From assembly GCF_003325455.1 (NCBI RefSeq), contig NZ_CP025198.1, positions 3,286,001-3,350,000 on the forward strand: DNA of 64,000 bases. Direction: 5' to 3'. Shown here in pieces: positions 51,788 through 60,823 of this stretch. This stretch comes from Acidipropionibacterium virtanenii. GTDB taxonomy: Bacteria; Actinomycetota; Actinomycetes; Propionibacteriales; Propionibacteriaceae. The position numbers and the translations under genes are program-made. The notes below the pieces were generated by a model. That model was not told where the DNA came from and did no database searches. It saw only the letters and a list, made by a program, of their open reading frames with translations. Position 1 is the first letter of the stretch. The number at the start of each line of letters is the position of its first letter.

Positions 51788-52918
51788 TCAGTCGTCGCCC
51801 AGGCTGGTGCCCACAGAGCGGGCGGCCTCCACCCAGGGGTGGTCCAGCGGCACATATTTCACCTTGCCGCCGACCTCCTTGAGGGGAATCGTGCCGGTGC
51901 CGGTACCCTCGGCGGTCACCATGATCCCGAACTCGCCGTCATCGACCAGCTGGGCGCCCTTGGTGCCCAGCCGGGTGGCCAGCAGGCGATCCTGAGCGCA
52001 CGGCGTCCCACCGCGCTGGACGTAGCCGAGGATGGTGACGCGGGACTCCAGGCCGGTGGCGTCCTCCAGCTGGGTGGCCAGCTTCATCGTGTTGTCGCGC
52101 ATCGAGCGCTCAAGATCTGCCTTCGCCTTCTTGGCGGCGGCCTTCGTGTCAGGGTTCCTGGATTCGTCGACGAGGGCCTGGGCACCCGACATGGCCAGCG
52201 CATCGGTCTCGTTCCGCGCCCCCTCGGCCACCGCGATCACCGAGAAGTTGAGCCCCTCCTTGCGGCGCTGCTCCACGGCGTCGACGATGGCGTCGAGATG
52301 GTAGGGCACCTCCGGCAGCAGGATGATGTCGGCGCCACCGGCGATGCCCGATCCGAGCGCCAGCCAGCCGGCCCGGTGGCCCATGATCTCGGCGAGGATG
52401 ATGCGGTGGTGGGAGTGGGCCGTGGAGTGCAGCCGGTCGATGGCGTCGGTGGCGATCTCCAGGGCGGTGGAGAAGCCGAAGGAGTCGTCGGTGCCGATGA
52501 TGTCGTTGTCGATCGTCTTGGGCAGATGGAGGACGTTGAGGCCGGCCTTGGAGAGCTTGTTGGCGTTGCGCGCGGTGCCTCCGCCGCCCAGAGTCACCAG
52601 GGCGTCGAGCCCGAGCTTCTCGTAGTTCTCCTTGATGGTGGGGATCATGTCGCGGGTCTCGCCGTCGACCACCATGCGATTGACCTTGTCACGGCTGGTT
52701 CCCAGGATGGTGCCGCCGACGGTGAGGATGCCCGACAGGGCACGGCCGTCCAGCGGGACGTAGCGGTTCTCAGCCAGCCCGCGGACGCCGTCCTGGAAGC
52801 CGATGAGCTCCATGCCGTGCTGCCTGATGGCGGCCTTGCCGAAGCCGCGGATGGCGGCGTTGAGGCCGGGGCAGTCCCCACCGGCGGTGAGAATTCCGAC
52901 CTTCTTCTTCTTGGCCAT
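51788..52918 (-). CDS. pfkA: 6-phosphofructokinase, probably pyrophosphate or mixed type
   Basis: The 376-residue enzyme has TAGGDCPGLNAAIRG, the catalytic loop PKTIDNDIIGTDDSFGFSTAL, MGHRAGWLALGSGIAGGAD, and VTILGYVQRGGTP. In ATP-type PFKs the loop begins PGTIDND; the lysine here is typical of PPi-dependent or group III enzymes. The phosphoryl-donor loop reads LGGGGTARN, neither GGDG nor GGDD. AGGAGG precedes the ATG. Donor preference therefore remains open, though propionibacteria do use PPi in this step. Confidence 0.92.
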   Translation of the reverse strand: MAKKKKVGILTAGGDCPGLNAAIRGFGKAAIRQHGMELIGFQDGVRGLAENRYVPLDGRALSGILTVGGTILGTSRDKVNRMVVDGETRDMIPTIKENYEKLGLDALVTLGGGGTARNANKLSKAGLNVLHLPKTIDNDIIGTDDSFGFSTALEIATDAIDRLHSTAHSHHRIILAEIMGHRAGWLALGSGIAGGADIILLPEVPYHLDAIVDAVEQRRKEGLNFSVIAVAEGARNETDALAMSGAQALVDESRNPDTKAAAKKAKADLERSMRDNTMKLATQLEDATGLESRVTILGYVQRGGTPCAQDRLLATRLGTKGAQLVDDGEFGIMVTAEGTGTGTIPLKEVGGKVKYVPLDHPWVEAARSVGTSLGDD

Positions 52919-53009
52919 GCTTCCTCCTGTCTCGGTGGGCGCAATCCTGCCATGCCCGCGGGCGACTCGTCAGGATCTGATCCAGCCACCAGAGGGTGAG
53001 CCGTATCCG

Positions 53010-53056
53010 TCACTTCTGTACCAGTGAGGTGAATAGCTCACTCATATACGTAGTGA
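53010..53056. promoter_or_regulatory. Operator-like half-site cluster before the SatD-like gene
   Basis: TCACT and AGTGA alternate at 53010-53014, 53023-53027, 53038-53042 and 53052-53056, giving two inverted pairs (spacers 8 and 9) about 28 bp apart. CTGTAC occurs beside the first and last sites. The cluster lies directly before the ATG at 53081, so binding would block or activate this promoter. Confidence 0.5.
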
Positions 53057-53080
53057 ACTGTACAGGTTATTCTTGCCGTC

Positions 53081-53773
53081 ATGGGTGCGATGCATGGCTG
53101 GGCGCTCACTGTGGACCAGCGCCGCAGCAGGATGTCGGAGGACCTCGTCCCGGGGCTGCTGCGCGCCCTGACTCGGCTGCCCGTGATCGACGTCGGGGAC
53201 CCGACGTCGCCCGCCGGGAGCCCGCACTGGGCACTGACGCCCGAGCGCACCGCCGGCGACGAGATACAGGCCTTCACCACCGACCCGGCCACCCTGGTCG
53301 CCGCGGTCTGGACGGTCTGCGGACAGCGCCTGTGGTGGTGCGGAATCGGCATGGGAGAGGTGCGCACGCCCCTGCCGGACTCCACCCGAGAGGCGGCCGG
53401 ACCGGCCTATATCGCTGCTCGTCAGGCCGTGGACGGGGCGAAGAAGGCCCCCAACGGGGTGCTCGTGGAGCTGGCCGGGCCCCCGGCCTCGACACGGCTG
53501 GCACGGGTGATCGACGTGCTGGCCGAGGTGGCGTCCTCCCTCACCCCGGCCGAACTTGACGTATGCGACCTCTACGATCGCGGCATGGACAGACCGGCGA
53601 TCGCCGGACGGCTCGGGATCAGCGCACCGGCGGTGAGCAAGAGGCTCACCTCCCGGCGGTGGGAGTTCCTGCGGCGGACGCGGGCGCTGGCGGTCGATCT
53701 GGCCGCCGAGGCCCTGTCCGAAAGGACAGTGTCCAGAAGTGCAGTGTCCAGAAGTACCGGGAAGGGGGGATGA
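53081..53773 (+). CDS. SatD-like protein with C-terminal HTH
   Basis: The 230-residue protein has a SatD-type core: TAGDEIQAFTTDPATLVAAVW, WWCGIGMGEVRTPLPDSTREAAGPAYIAARQAV. The C-terminal helix-turn-helix reads LYDRGMDRPAIAGRLGISAPAVSKRLTSRRW. SatD proteins pair with a small membrane protein, as here. The ATG at 53081 lacks a strong ribosome site. The tail carries a DNA-level in-frame duplication (TVSRSAVSRS). The biochemical role is unknown. Confidence 0.75.
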   Translation: MGAMHGWALTVDQRRSRMSEDLVPGLLRALTRLPVIDVGDPTSPAGSPHWALTPERTAGDEIQAFTTDPATLVAAVWTVCGQRLWWCGIGMGEVRTPLPDSTREAAGPAYIAARQAVDGAKKAPNGVLVELAGPPASTRLARVIDVLAEVASSLTPAELDVCDLYDRGMDRPAIAGRLGISAPAVSKRLTSRRWEFLRRTRALAVDLAAEALSERTVSRSAVSRSTGKGG

Positions 53774-54207
53774 TGCTCATCCATGTTCTTGTCACCCTGG
53801 CGCTGGCGGTCCTCGCCGTGCCCGGCGGAGCACCCGTCGTCCGGGCGGTGTTCTGGGCCGCGACGCCGGCAGCCGACCGGCCGGGATCGCTGTGGACGGC
53901 GATGCGGTCCCGGCAGACCGACGACGGCATTCTGCGGGGCGGACGCTGGATCGGCTACCTGGAGCGCCTGGGGATCACGGCGTCCCTGCTGGCCGGGCAG
54001 CCCGGCGGTGTGGCCGTGATCGCCGGGGTGAAGACCCTGGCCCGCTACGCCGAGCTGCACTCTCTTCCTGCCCCGGGGACCGACGCCGGTCAGGCCCGGC
54101 GCCAGTCCCAGGCGGCGATAGAGCAGTTCATCATCGGCACCATGGCCTCGATGGTCTGGGCCGGGCTGCTCGCCCTGCTGTCCGTCCGGTCGTGGGGGCT
54201 GTGGTGA
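53770..54207 (+). CDS. SatD-partner membrane protein (DUF3307-like)
   Basis: The 145-residue protein has about three hydrophobic segments. The block RGGRWIGYLERLGITASLLAGQPGGVAVIAGVKTLARYAEL resembles DUF3307-type partners of SatD. The ATG at 53770 overlaps the SatD stop (ATGA) after a run of G that serves as ribosome site; an adjacent second ATG is possible. A longer frame upstream is antisense-like coding of SatD and was rejected. Confidence 0.78.
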   Translation: MMLIHVLVTLALAVLAVPGGAPVVRAVFWAATPAADRPGSLWTAMRSRQTDDGILRGGRWIGYLERLGITASLLAGQPGGVAVIAGVKTLARYAELHSLPAPGTDAGQARRQSQAAIEQFIIGTMASMVWAGLLALLSVRSWGLW

Positions 54208-54223
54208 GGGTGTCGAATCGACG

Positions 54224-55687
54224 TCAGGAGGGGTCGGGAAGAGCCAGGTAGATGGTCTCCAGGAACTCGTCGATCCCCTGGTAGGAGCCCTCGCGCCCCA
54301 GACCGGACTCCTTCACCCCGCCGAAGGGGGCGGCCGCATTGGAGAAGACGCCGATATTGACGCCGACCATCCCGGTCTCCAGTTTCGCCCCCAGCCGCTG
54401 GATGCGGTCGACGTCGCGGGTGTACGCATATCCGGCCAGCCCGACGGGCACCGAGTTGGCGATCCTCAGGGCCTCCTCCTCGGTGCTGAAGGTGGTGATC
54501 GGGGCCACCGGCCCGAAGATCTCGGTGGTCATCACATCGGCGTCGGCGGGCACCCCGGCGATCACCGTGGGCGGGTAGTAGAACCCCCTGCCCGAGGGGA
54601 TCTCGCCACCGGTGAGCACCTCCCCGCCGGCCTGGCGGGCCGAATCCACCAGCCCGTGCACCTTCTCGCGGTCTCCGGCGGTGATGAGGGGGCCGACGTC
54701 GGTGCCCTCGGCCATCCCGTCGCCGACCACCAGGCCCGACATGTACCGGGTGAACTTCTCGGTGAACTCATGGGCCACGGACTCGTGGACGATGAACCGG
54801 TTGGCGGAGATGCAGGCCTCCCCCATGTTGCGCATCTTGGCGCCCTTGGCCCCCTCGACCGCCGCGTCGACGTCGGCGTCCTCGAAGACGATGAAGGGGG
54901 CGTTGCCGCCCAGCTCCATGGAGGTGCGCAGCACGTGCTCGGAGGCCTGGGCCAGCAGGTGGCGGCCGACCGGGGTGGACCCGGTGAAGGAGAGCTTGCG
55001 CAGCCTGGGATCGGCCAGCACCTTGTCGGTGACGCCGTGGTCGCGGCCTGTGACGATGTTGAGGACGCCGTCGGGCAGTCCGGCGTCCTGCATGGCCTTC
55101 GCGAAGAGCAGGGTGGTGAGCGGGGTGGCCGAGGCGGGCCGGATCACCACGGTGCAGCCGGCCGCCAGGGCGGGGCCGGACTTGCGGGTGGCCATCGCCA
55201 GCGGGAAGTTCCAGGGGGTGATGAACAGGCAGGGGCCGACGGGGCGCTTCATCACGAGCTGGCGGACCTTGCCCTCGGGCAGGATGCCGTAGTCGCCGCG
55301 GATGCGCACGGCCTCCTCGGAGAACCAGCGCAGGAACTCGGCGCCGTAGGTCACCTCGCCGTAGGCCTCGACCAGCGGCTTGCCCATCTCCAGAGTCATG
55401 AGGCGGGCGAAGTCGTCCTTGCGGTCGGTGATGATCTGCCAGCCGCGCCGCAGGATCTCGGCGCGCTCGCGCGGGGCCGTGGCGGCCCAGGCGTCCTGCG
55501 CGACGACGGCGGCGTCCAGCGCGTCGACGCCCTGGTTCTGGCCGGCGTCGGCGATGGAGATGAGCACGTCCTCGGTGGCGGGGTCGATGACGTCGAAGGT
55601 ACGGCCCTCGTCGGCGTCGACCCACTGGCCGCCGATGAGCAACTGATGCGGGAGGTCTTGCGGAAGCGAACGGTCCATGGTCGTCAT
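54224..55687 (-). CDS. gabD: NAD(P)-dependent succinate-semialdehyde/aldehyde dehydrogenase
   Basis: The 487-residue aldehyde dehydrogenase contains FITPWNFPLAMATRK, LSFTGSTPVGRHLL, the catalytic glutamate MELGGNAPFIVFEDAD and cysteine GEACISANRF, and EIFGPVAPITTF. The GGACISANR-like segment and EMGKPLVEAYGEV fit succinate-semialdehyde dehydrogenases, which oxidise the semialdehyde to succinate. Exact substrate is not certain. The ATG at 55687 is used (55678 is an alternative). Confidence 0.88.
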   Translation of the reverse strand: MTTMDRSLPQDLPHQLLIGGQWVDADEGRTFDVIDPATEDVLISIADAGQNQGVDALDAAVVAQDAWAATAPRERAEILRRGWQIITDRKDDFARLMTLEMGKPLVEAYGEVTYGAEFLRWFSEEAVRIRGDYGILPEGKVRQLVMKRPVGPCLFITPWNFPLAMATRKSGPALAAGCTVVIRPASATPLTTLLFAKAMQDAGLPDGVLNIVTGRDHGVTDKVLADPRLRKLSFTGSTPVGRHLLAQASEHVLRTSMELGGNAPFIVFEDADVDAAVEGAKGAKMRNMGEACISANRFIVHESVAHEFTEKFTRYMSGLVVGDGMAEGTDVGPLITAGDREKVHGLVDSARQAGGEVLTGGEIPSGRGFYYPPTVIAGVPADADVMTTEIFGPVAPITTFSTEEEALRIANSVPVGLAGYAYTRDVDRIQRLGAKLETGMVGVNIGVFSNAAAPFGGVKESGLGREGSYQGIDEFLETIYLALPDPS

Positions 55688-55843
55688 GGGGCCCACGTTA
55701 CGACCGTGCCGTGCCGCGTCGAAGCCGACAGGACCTGCGGGATGTCCCCCACCCCGGCGCCTCCCTCTCATCCCCGGGGAGGAGGCCGGAAGAGGTTCCG
55801 GGGCACGATCCGCGACGACGCCGCGCCCGGGAAGGCTGGGGCC

Positions 55844-56629
55844 ATGCTCAGTCGAACGTCACCCCGGACCCCGCAGACCCGCCCCTCCCCCGCCGCGCCG
55901 GACCGGGAGGGCCACCCGCCCGTTGTCGTCGCCGACTCCCTGGTGAAGACCTACGGGCCCACCCGCGCGCTGGCCGGGGTGAGCACGGTCATCGGAGCCG
56001 GCGAGTCGGTGGCCGTGATGGGCCCCTCGGGCTCCGGCAAGACCACCCTGCTGCACTGCCTGTCGGGCATCCTCGCCGCCGACTCCGGATCTATCGAACT
56101 GCAGCTGGACCGGCCCGTCCGGGTTGACGGGCTGGACGCCGCAGGCCGGGCGCGGCTGCGGCGCGAACGCCTCGGTTTCGTGTTCCAGCAGGGGATGCTG
56201 GTGCCTGAGCTCACGGCCGTCGAGAACGTGGCGCTGCCGCTGATGCTCAACGGCGTCGACCGGTCACAGGCCGAGGCCCAGGCCTCCCGCTGGATGGCGG
56301 CCCTGGGACTGCCCGGGCTGGAGGATCGACGGATCGGGCAGCTGTCGGGCGGCCAGGCGCAACGGGTGGCCATCGCCCGAGCCCAGGTCACCGACCCCGC
56401 GATCGTCTTCGCCGACGAACCCACCGGCGCGCTGGATTCACGGACGGCCGCCGAGGTGATGGCGGCCCTGCTGGAGTCGACGGCCGGTCGTGGGCGCACC
56501 CTCGTCGTCGTCACCCATGACCTGAATGTGGCCCGGTCCTGCGGGAGGATCCTCACCCTGGCCGACGGCCGGATCGTCTCCGACCAGCGGCGTCCGGCCC
56601 CCGTGGGACGGAAGGAGGCTGTGCGATGA
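55844..56629 (+). CDS. ABC transporter ATPase (LolD/MacB type)
   Basis: The 261-residue ATPase has Walker A GPSGSGKTT, signature LSGGQAQRVAIARAQ, Walker B IVFADEPTGALDS and VVVTHDLNVA. DEPTGALDS marks the MacB/LolD-type group that works with FtsX-like permeases. GAAGG lies upstream of ATG 55844. The stop overlaps the permease start (ATGA). Such pairs often export antimicrobial peptides or lipids; no sensor kinase is nearby. Confidence 0.9.
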   Translation: MLSRTSPRTPQTRPSPAAPDREGHPPVVVADSLVKTYGPTRALAGVSTVIGAGESVAVMGPSGSGKTTLLHCLSGILAADSGSIELQLDRPVRVDGLDAAGRARLRRERLGFVFQQGMLVPELTAVENVALPLMLNGVDRSQAEAQASRWMAALGLPGLEDRRIGQLSGGQAQRVAIARAQVTDPAIVFADEPTGALDSRTAAEVMAALLESTAGRGRTLVVVTHDLNVARSCGRILTLADGRIVSDQRRPAPVGRKEAVR

Positions 56630-58047
56630 GCGGCCTCGCCCCAGCCACGGATGCCACTCCGCCCGAGGCGATTGACCTCCCGGGAGCCGGAACGGCGCGC
56701 ATCACCTGGCCGATCCTGCGGATGCTGGCCCGCCCCACCCTGGCCGACCGGCATTCCTGGGCGCTGCCGGTGACCGCCTTCGCCGTCATCTCGACGATCA
56801 TCCTCGACGTGACCGCCGGGGCCGCGATGTTCTGGCGCATCCCCGGCGACCTGGCGGTGATGTACCGCGGCCTGTCGGGCCTGGCCGTGGTGCTGCTGGT
56901 GCTGCCCCTGGTGACGCTGGCCTCCTCGGCCACCCGGTTGTCGGCACGGCGCCGCGACGACCGGCTCTCGGCGCTGCGGCTGCTGGGAGCGACGTCGGGG
57001 ACCCTGCGGCTGCTCACCCTGGCGGAGTCCGGGGCCTACGCCCTGGCGGGGTCGCTGGCCGGGGTGGCGGGGTACGCCGTCAGCCTGCCGCTGCTGGGGA
57101 TGCTGCCGTTCAACGGCGGGCCGATCGGTGTGGGGTCCCTCCTGCTGGGTCCCGGGCCGCTGCTCGGCGTCATCGCCGCCCTGGTGGTGCTGGCGCTGGC
57201 CAGCTCGGCGGTGAGCCTGCGGCGGGTGGAGATCTCCCCGCTGGGGGTGCGGATGCGCTCCGACTCCCAGAGGGTCTCGGCGCTGAGGATCGTCGCGGGC
57301 GCGGTGGTGCTGGTGGTGGCCGTCGGCTCGGCGGTGATCGCGCCGAAGCTGGGAGCGTCTGCCGCCCCGATCATCGTGCTCGCACTCGTGCTGTTCGCGA
57401 TGGGCACGGGTCTGGCGGTGATCAACATCGTGGGACCCAGGCTCATGTCGGTGTACTTCCGCGGCCGGCTGCGCCGGGCGAGGACGGCCCCGGCCCTGGT
57501 GGCCGCCCGGATGGTGCTGGAGGCCCCCAAGGCGGCGTGGCGCCAGGTCTCGGCACTGGGGTCGGTGTGCTTCGTCGGCGTGGCCGGCGGGGCGGGGGTG
57601 GCGCTGCTGAGCCAGGCCTCGAACTCCGGCGACGACCCGGCCGGGGCCATCCTGGTCTCCGACATCCGCACCGGCATCATCCTCACCATCGTCTTCGCCT
57701 TCGCGACGGTGGCCTGCTCGGTGGGCATCAACCAGACCTCGGCGGTGCTGGACCGCCGCGACATCGAGGTGGGACTGGATCTGATCGGCATGACCGTGGC
57801 CGAGCAGGAGGAGGCCAGACGCCACGCCGTGCTGGGACCGCTGTGGTTCGTGATGGCCGTCTCGATCGCCAGCTCCGTGGTGGTGCTGCTGCCCCTGGTC
57901 GGGGCGGCACTGGTGCTCTCGCCGGTCACCCTGGCGGTGACCCTGGGGGTGATCGCCGCGGGCGCGGGGATGGTGGCCGCTGGGCTGCGGGCCACCCGCG
58001 GCACCCTGATCGGGGTGCTGGAGGGCGGTCTGGCGCGGGTGGAGTAG
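56626..58047 (+). CDS. FtsX-like ABC permease
   Basis: The 473-residue protein has about ten membrane helices in two FtsX-like halves. DDRLSALRLLGATSGTLRLLTLAESGAYALAGSLAG is the typical loop next to a helix. It is co-translated with the ATPase. There is no large extracellular MacB-type domain. Substrate is unknown. Confidence 0.88.
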   Translation: MSGLAPATDATPPEAIDLPGAGTARITWPILRMLARPTLADRHSWALPVTAFAVISTIILDVTAGAAMFWRIPGDLAVMYRGLSGLAVVLLVLPLVTLASSATRLSARRRDDRLSALRLLGATSGTLRLLTLAESGAYALAGSLAGVAGYAVSLPLLGMLPFNGGPIGVGSLLLGPGPLLGVIAALVVLALASSAVSLRRVEISPLGVRMRSDSQRVSALRIVAGAVVLVVAVGSAVIAPKLGASAAPIIVLALVLFAMGTGLAVINIVGPRLMSVYFRGRLRRARTAPALVAARMVLEAPKAAWRQVSALGSVCFVGVAGGAGVALLSQASNSGDDPAGAILVSDIRTGIILTIVFAFATVACSVGINQTSAVLDRRDIEVGLDLIGMTVAEQEEARRHAVLGPLWFVMAVSIASSVVVLLPLVGAALVLSPVTLAVTLGVIAAGAGMVAAGLRATRGTLIGVLEGGLARVE

Positions 58048-58411
58048 GCATCGCCCGGCCTGCCGCCATCCCCTCCTCCGGCTGGTGGGATCCGGCCGGC
58101 GCGCCGTGGGAGGAAGCGGGGGTTGCCCGCGCCTGCAGCCTGACCCAGGCTCAGAACCTCACCGGGCGAGCTGCGCGCCCGCGACCACAACGAGTGGCCC
58201 ACCATGACCCACAACCGGCCACAGGCCCCCAGCCCCCTCCCGAGGCGACCGAGGCGCCGCACCGCATCGCCTGCACGGCCGGAATCGACCCGACCAGGCC
58301 CTGGCACGCCTCGCCGAGGCCACCTGGCCCACCCCGGCCGGCACTATCAGTGACCCGTTCTGGCACATGCGGACCTGCATCGCCGACGACACCGCAATGA
58401 ACTGCTTAGAG
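58048..58411. other. Gene-free, degenerate-looking stretch
   Basis: Between the FtsX-like permease and the Mrr-like gene I find no supported gene. Short frames (for example ALARLAEATWPTPAGTISDPFWHMRTC around 58300 on the plus strand) look like a decayed coding remnant, but I cannot name the parent. It marks the start of the accessory island. Confidence 0.5.
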
Positions 58412-58433
58412 TTTTTCGGGCATGTCCGAAAAA
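58412..58433. terminator. Bidirectional hairpin with T/A-rich arms
   Basis: TTTTTCGG-GCATGT-CCGAAAAA forms an 8-bp stem whose arms supply T-tracts on both strands. It lies 34 bp after the stop of the minus-strand Mrr-like gene and can end its transcript. Confidence 0.65.
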
Positions 58434-58466
58434 TTCAAAGCAGTCAAATCAGGTACCTGTTCGTGA

Positions 58467-60209
58467 TTATGGCTGCTTCGTTGCTGTTTTAGGAATTTCT
58501 GGGTCATCTCGGCGCCAGCGAATCCGCCGGTCCGGCGTGGTGAATGCATGGACAACGACGTCATCCCGCTTCCTACGCTCGAGGAGCGTGGGGGTTGGCA
58601 GTACGGCGACCTGATAACCCAGATCAACCTTCTGCTCCCCCACACACACTGTGAGCGGCAGCTGAATCTGAAGATCCTCGCCTTCGGTAGGCGTGACTTC
58701 CGAGCCAAGCTCAACGAAAAGACACTGGCCGTCGGGGTACGACCCTGCCAGTTCCTTCCCCCGTAGCAGCTTTCCCGCACGATGCCATGAGCTGAACTGC
58801 TCACGGGACAGGGTCCCGAACTCGGGTGTGAGGATGAGTTCGCTGGCGTGCTGCTGCAGGAAAGCCAGCGTCTCCAGGGCGCCGGTGACCGCGCCGATGT
58901 ACTGGAGGGCTTCGCCCTGCCGGTCGAAACCGATGCTTGCGTCGATGATGCCGCGCGCGGGTGGGGTATGGCGCACACTGATGCGCAGCCTGTTGGGTGA
59001 GTGGAGCTGGCTGACAAACTTCATCGCGCCGTATGCGACTGCCACCGGGTGCCCGACAAAGTCGCCGAAAGTCAGTGAGCGGTGGACCTGGCTGTTCTTG
59101 AGGTCGTAGCGGTCTTCGATGCTGAACAGGCCATTGGTCTCCTCAAGTACCGCTCGTGCCCCGCCCATAATGCCCTGGCTCCGGACGACACGCCGTACGT
59201 CAGCCTCTCCGACAACGGCCTCTTCGGGATCAAGCACTTCCAGATGCAGGTCAGGGTTCTTGCCCAGATCCTGATGTGCGGTCGGCCCAGTCCTGATGAT
59301 TGCCCCCTTCAGTGGTCCGCCGAGGCCACCAGGCGCGTCGATCTCACCGTCGAACGCGCCCTCCGGGCTCGTGAACGGAGCGCCGTAGGTGAGGAAGTCT
59401 TCAAGCTGGCGGGCGAACTCGCTGTCAGGTTCGGCTTTGAAGGTGCCCTTGATAGTGATGGGTCGCTCGGCGGTGGAGGCAGCACATCGGGCGATGATGT
59501 CCACACTCGTCCACCGACCTCCCTCTACGGCGTCCATGCAGTGTAAGACCAGTCCAGGGCGCTCACCCTCGCGCGGTGGTGGAGGCGGCGTCCCTTCCCC
59601 GAAGTGGGGTTCGTAGCGGTAGTGCGGATCATGATCGAGCGTCTTGATGGCTTTCTCAAGCCGCTCCGCGACCTCGGGGACCGTGAGGCCTGGTCCGATC
59701 TGGTCTGTCCCGAGCAGCGCCATGACTTCGGCGTGCGTCCTCTCGACGAGCGCACGGCCATCGTGGAGGTAATAGTCGATGACGTCGTCGTACTTCGCGG
59801 CCTGCTGATCGACCCATGTAAGGCCATGCCAGATCTTCTTGATGCCGGCCTGCCCGAGGCCTTGGAGCCAGGTTTCCGTCTCCGGCGTCGGATCCCAAGG
59901 AGTGACCAGATACCACTCCTCAACCGTTAGGCTCTCCCACCGTTTCTCGGTTTGCAGCTCGGCCTGGAGGGTCTCCAGCGAGTCCTCGATATCCTTCTTC
60001 TGACGCGGCGTAAGCTTGCCTGTGTACCGCTTGACCTGGTAGACGACGTCACCGCCCTCGGGACCAGCACCGCGGTCCAGGATGTCCACCCCACCATCCC
60101 CGCGCGACGGCGTGATACGCACAGAATTCGGATGCTCCCGGTTGACAAACATGGCAACAACCGCCTCGACCTGACCGCCCTCGAGCCGGGTCCACTCCAC
60201 CAATCCCAT
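58467..60209 (-). CDS. Mrr-like restriction-endonuclease-fold protein of unknown architecture
   Basis: The 580-residue protein opens with an Mrr_cat-type nuclease domain: Glu10 region, Asp42 in RITPSRGDGGVDILDR and Gln58-Val-Lys60 in VVYQVKRYTGK, fitting (E)-D-QxK catalysis. Residues about 70-580 match nothing I recognise (for example YDLKNSQVHRSLTFGDFVGHP). GGAG lies just before ATG 60209; ATG 60269 is an alternative. It sits alone in an IS-rich island, so a DNA-targeting defence protein is a reasonable inference. Codon use is less GC-biased than in the surrounding core genes. Confidence 0.7.
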   Translation of the reverse strand: MGLVEWTRLEGGQVEAVVAMFVNREHPNSVRITPSRGDGGVDILDRGAGPEGGDVVYQVKRYTGKLTPRQKKDIEDSLETLQAELQTEKRWESLTVEEWYLVTPWDPTPETETWLQGLGQAGIKKIWHGLTWVDQQAAKYDDVIDYYLHDGRALVERTHAEVMALLGTDQIGPGLTVPEVAERLEKAIKTLDHDPHYRYEPHFGEGTPPPPPREGERPGLVLHCMDAVEGGRWTSVDIIARCAASTAERPITIKGTFKAEPDSEFARQLEDFLTYGAPFTSPEGAFDGEIDAPGGLGGPLKGAIIRTGPTAHQDLGKNPDLHLEVLDPEEAVVGEADVRRVVRSQGIMGGARAVLEETNGLFSIEDRYDLKNSQVHRSLTFGDFVGHPVAVAYGAMKFVSQLHSPNRLRISVRHTPPARGIIDASIGFDRQGEALQYIGAVTGALETLAFLQQHASELILTPEFGTLSREQFSSWHRAGKLLRGKELAGSYPDGQCLFVELGSEVTPTEGEDLQIQLPLTVCVGEQKVDLGYQVAVLPTPTLLERRKRDDVVVHAFTTPDRRIRWRRDDPEIPKTATKQP

Positions 60210-60534
60210 GCTCCAAGTATCGACGAAGAAGACTCTGCTGCCGACTCGATCCAGCGGCGATACACTCATCAGGCTTAGCGCCCCGCCTCGATCACGACAC
60301 CGGAGAGCTGCTGAATCGATCAGCGCGCTCACACCGACGAGAGGTCGGCAACATCGAGAGCGAGCGCCGAACACAACTGGTCGCTACTCGATGGATTGGA
60401 CCCACATCTGAACTTTTACGCACCGCTGCAGCTCTGCATGCGGTTTCAACCCGTACGAATCATGTGGTTCGGGTTGAGTCAGGAAACCTCGTGACCTACG
60501 CCCTAGGCGCCATGCGATCCGGAACCTAGATCCA

Positions 60535-60720
60535 CGAAGACCCCCCCCGCCCACTCCGGCAACAAGCGACTCAAGATTGCGCTGCCCGACCCCACTGGAG
60601 CGCCATCCACCGCAACCCGGACCCGAAGGCCTACCACCAGCGCAAACACCCCCAGCAGATAACCAACTCGCACCACTGCGCTCCCAGGCCCGGCATCACT
60701 CACCCCCTCGCCCACCGGCA
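60535..60720 (+). pseudogene. Degenerate IS110-like transposase C-terminal remnant
   Basis: In shifting plus-strand frames I read HSGNKRLKIALPDP and then AIHRNPDPKAYHQRKHPQQ. These resemble the SGNxxLKxAL and PxxxAYYxRKR blocks of IS110-family transposases (my recall of the family, no search made). Frameshifts separate them, so it is dead. The rest of 60210-60823 shows no other gene. Confidence 0.45.
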
Positions 60721-60823
60721 GCACCTGCCTTACAGCCTCGTGAAGGGGCTACAACCCGTCGGGATGATCTGGGGTGGAGGGTTATCGGCTTCTCCGATGC
60801 CCTGGTCTTGGGATAGTGGGTGG

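Noticed and set aside
60503-60724. A 73-codon minus-strand ORF starting MLPVGEGVSDAG
   Set aside because: It overlaps plus-strand remnants of an IS110-like transposase and has no ribosome site or family match.
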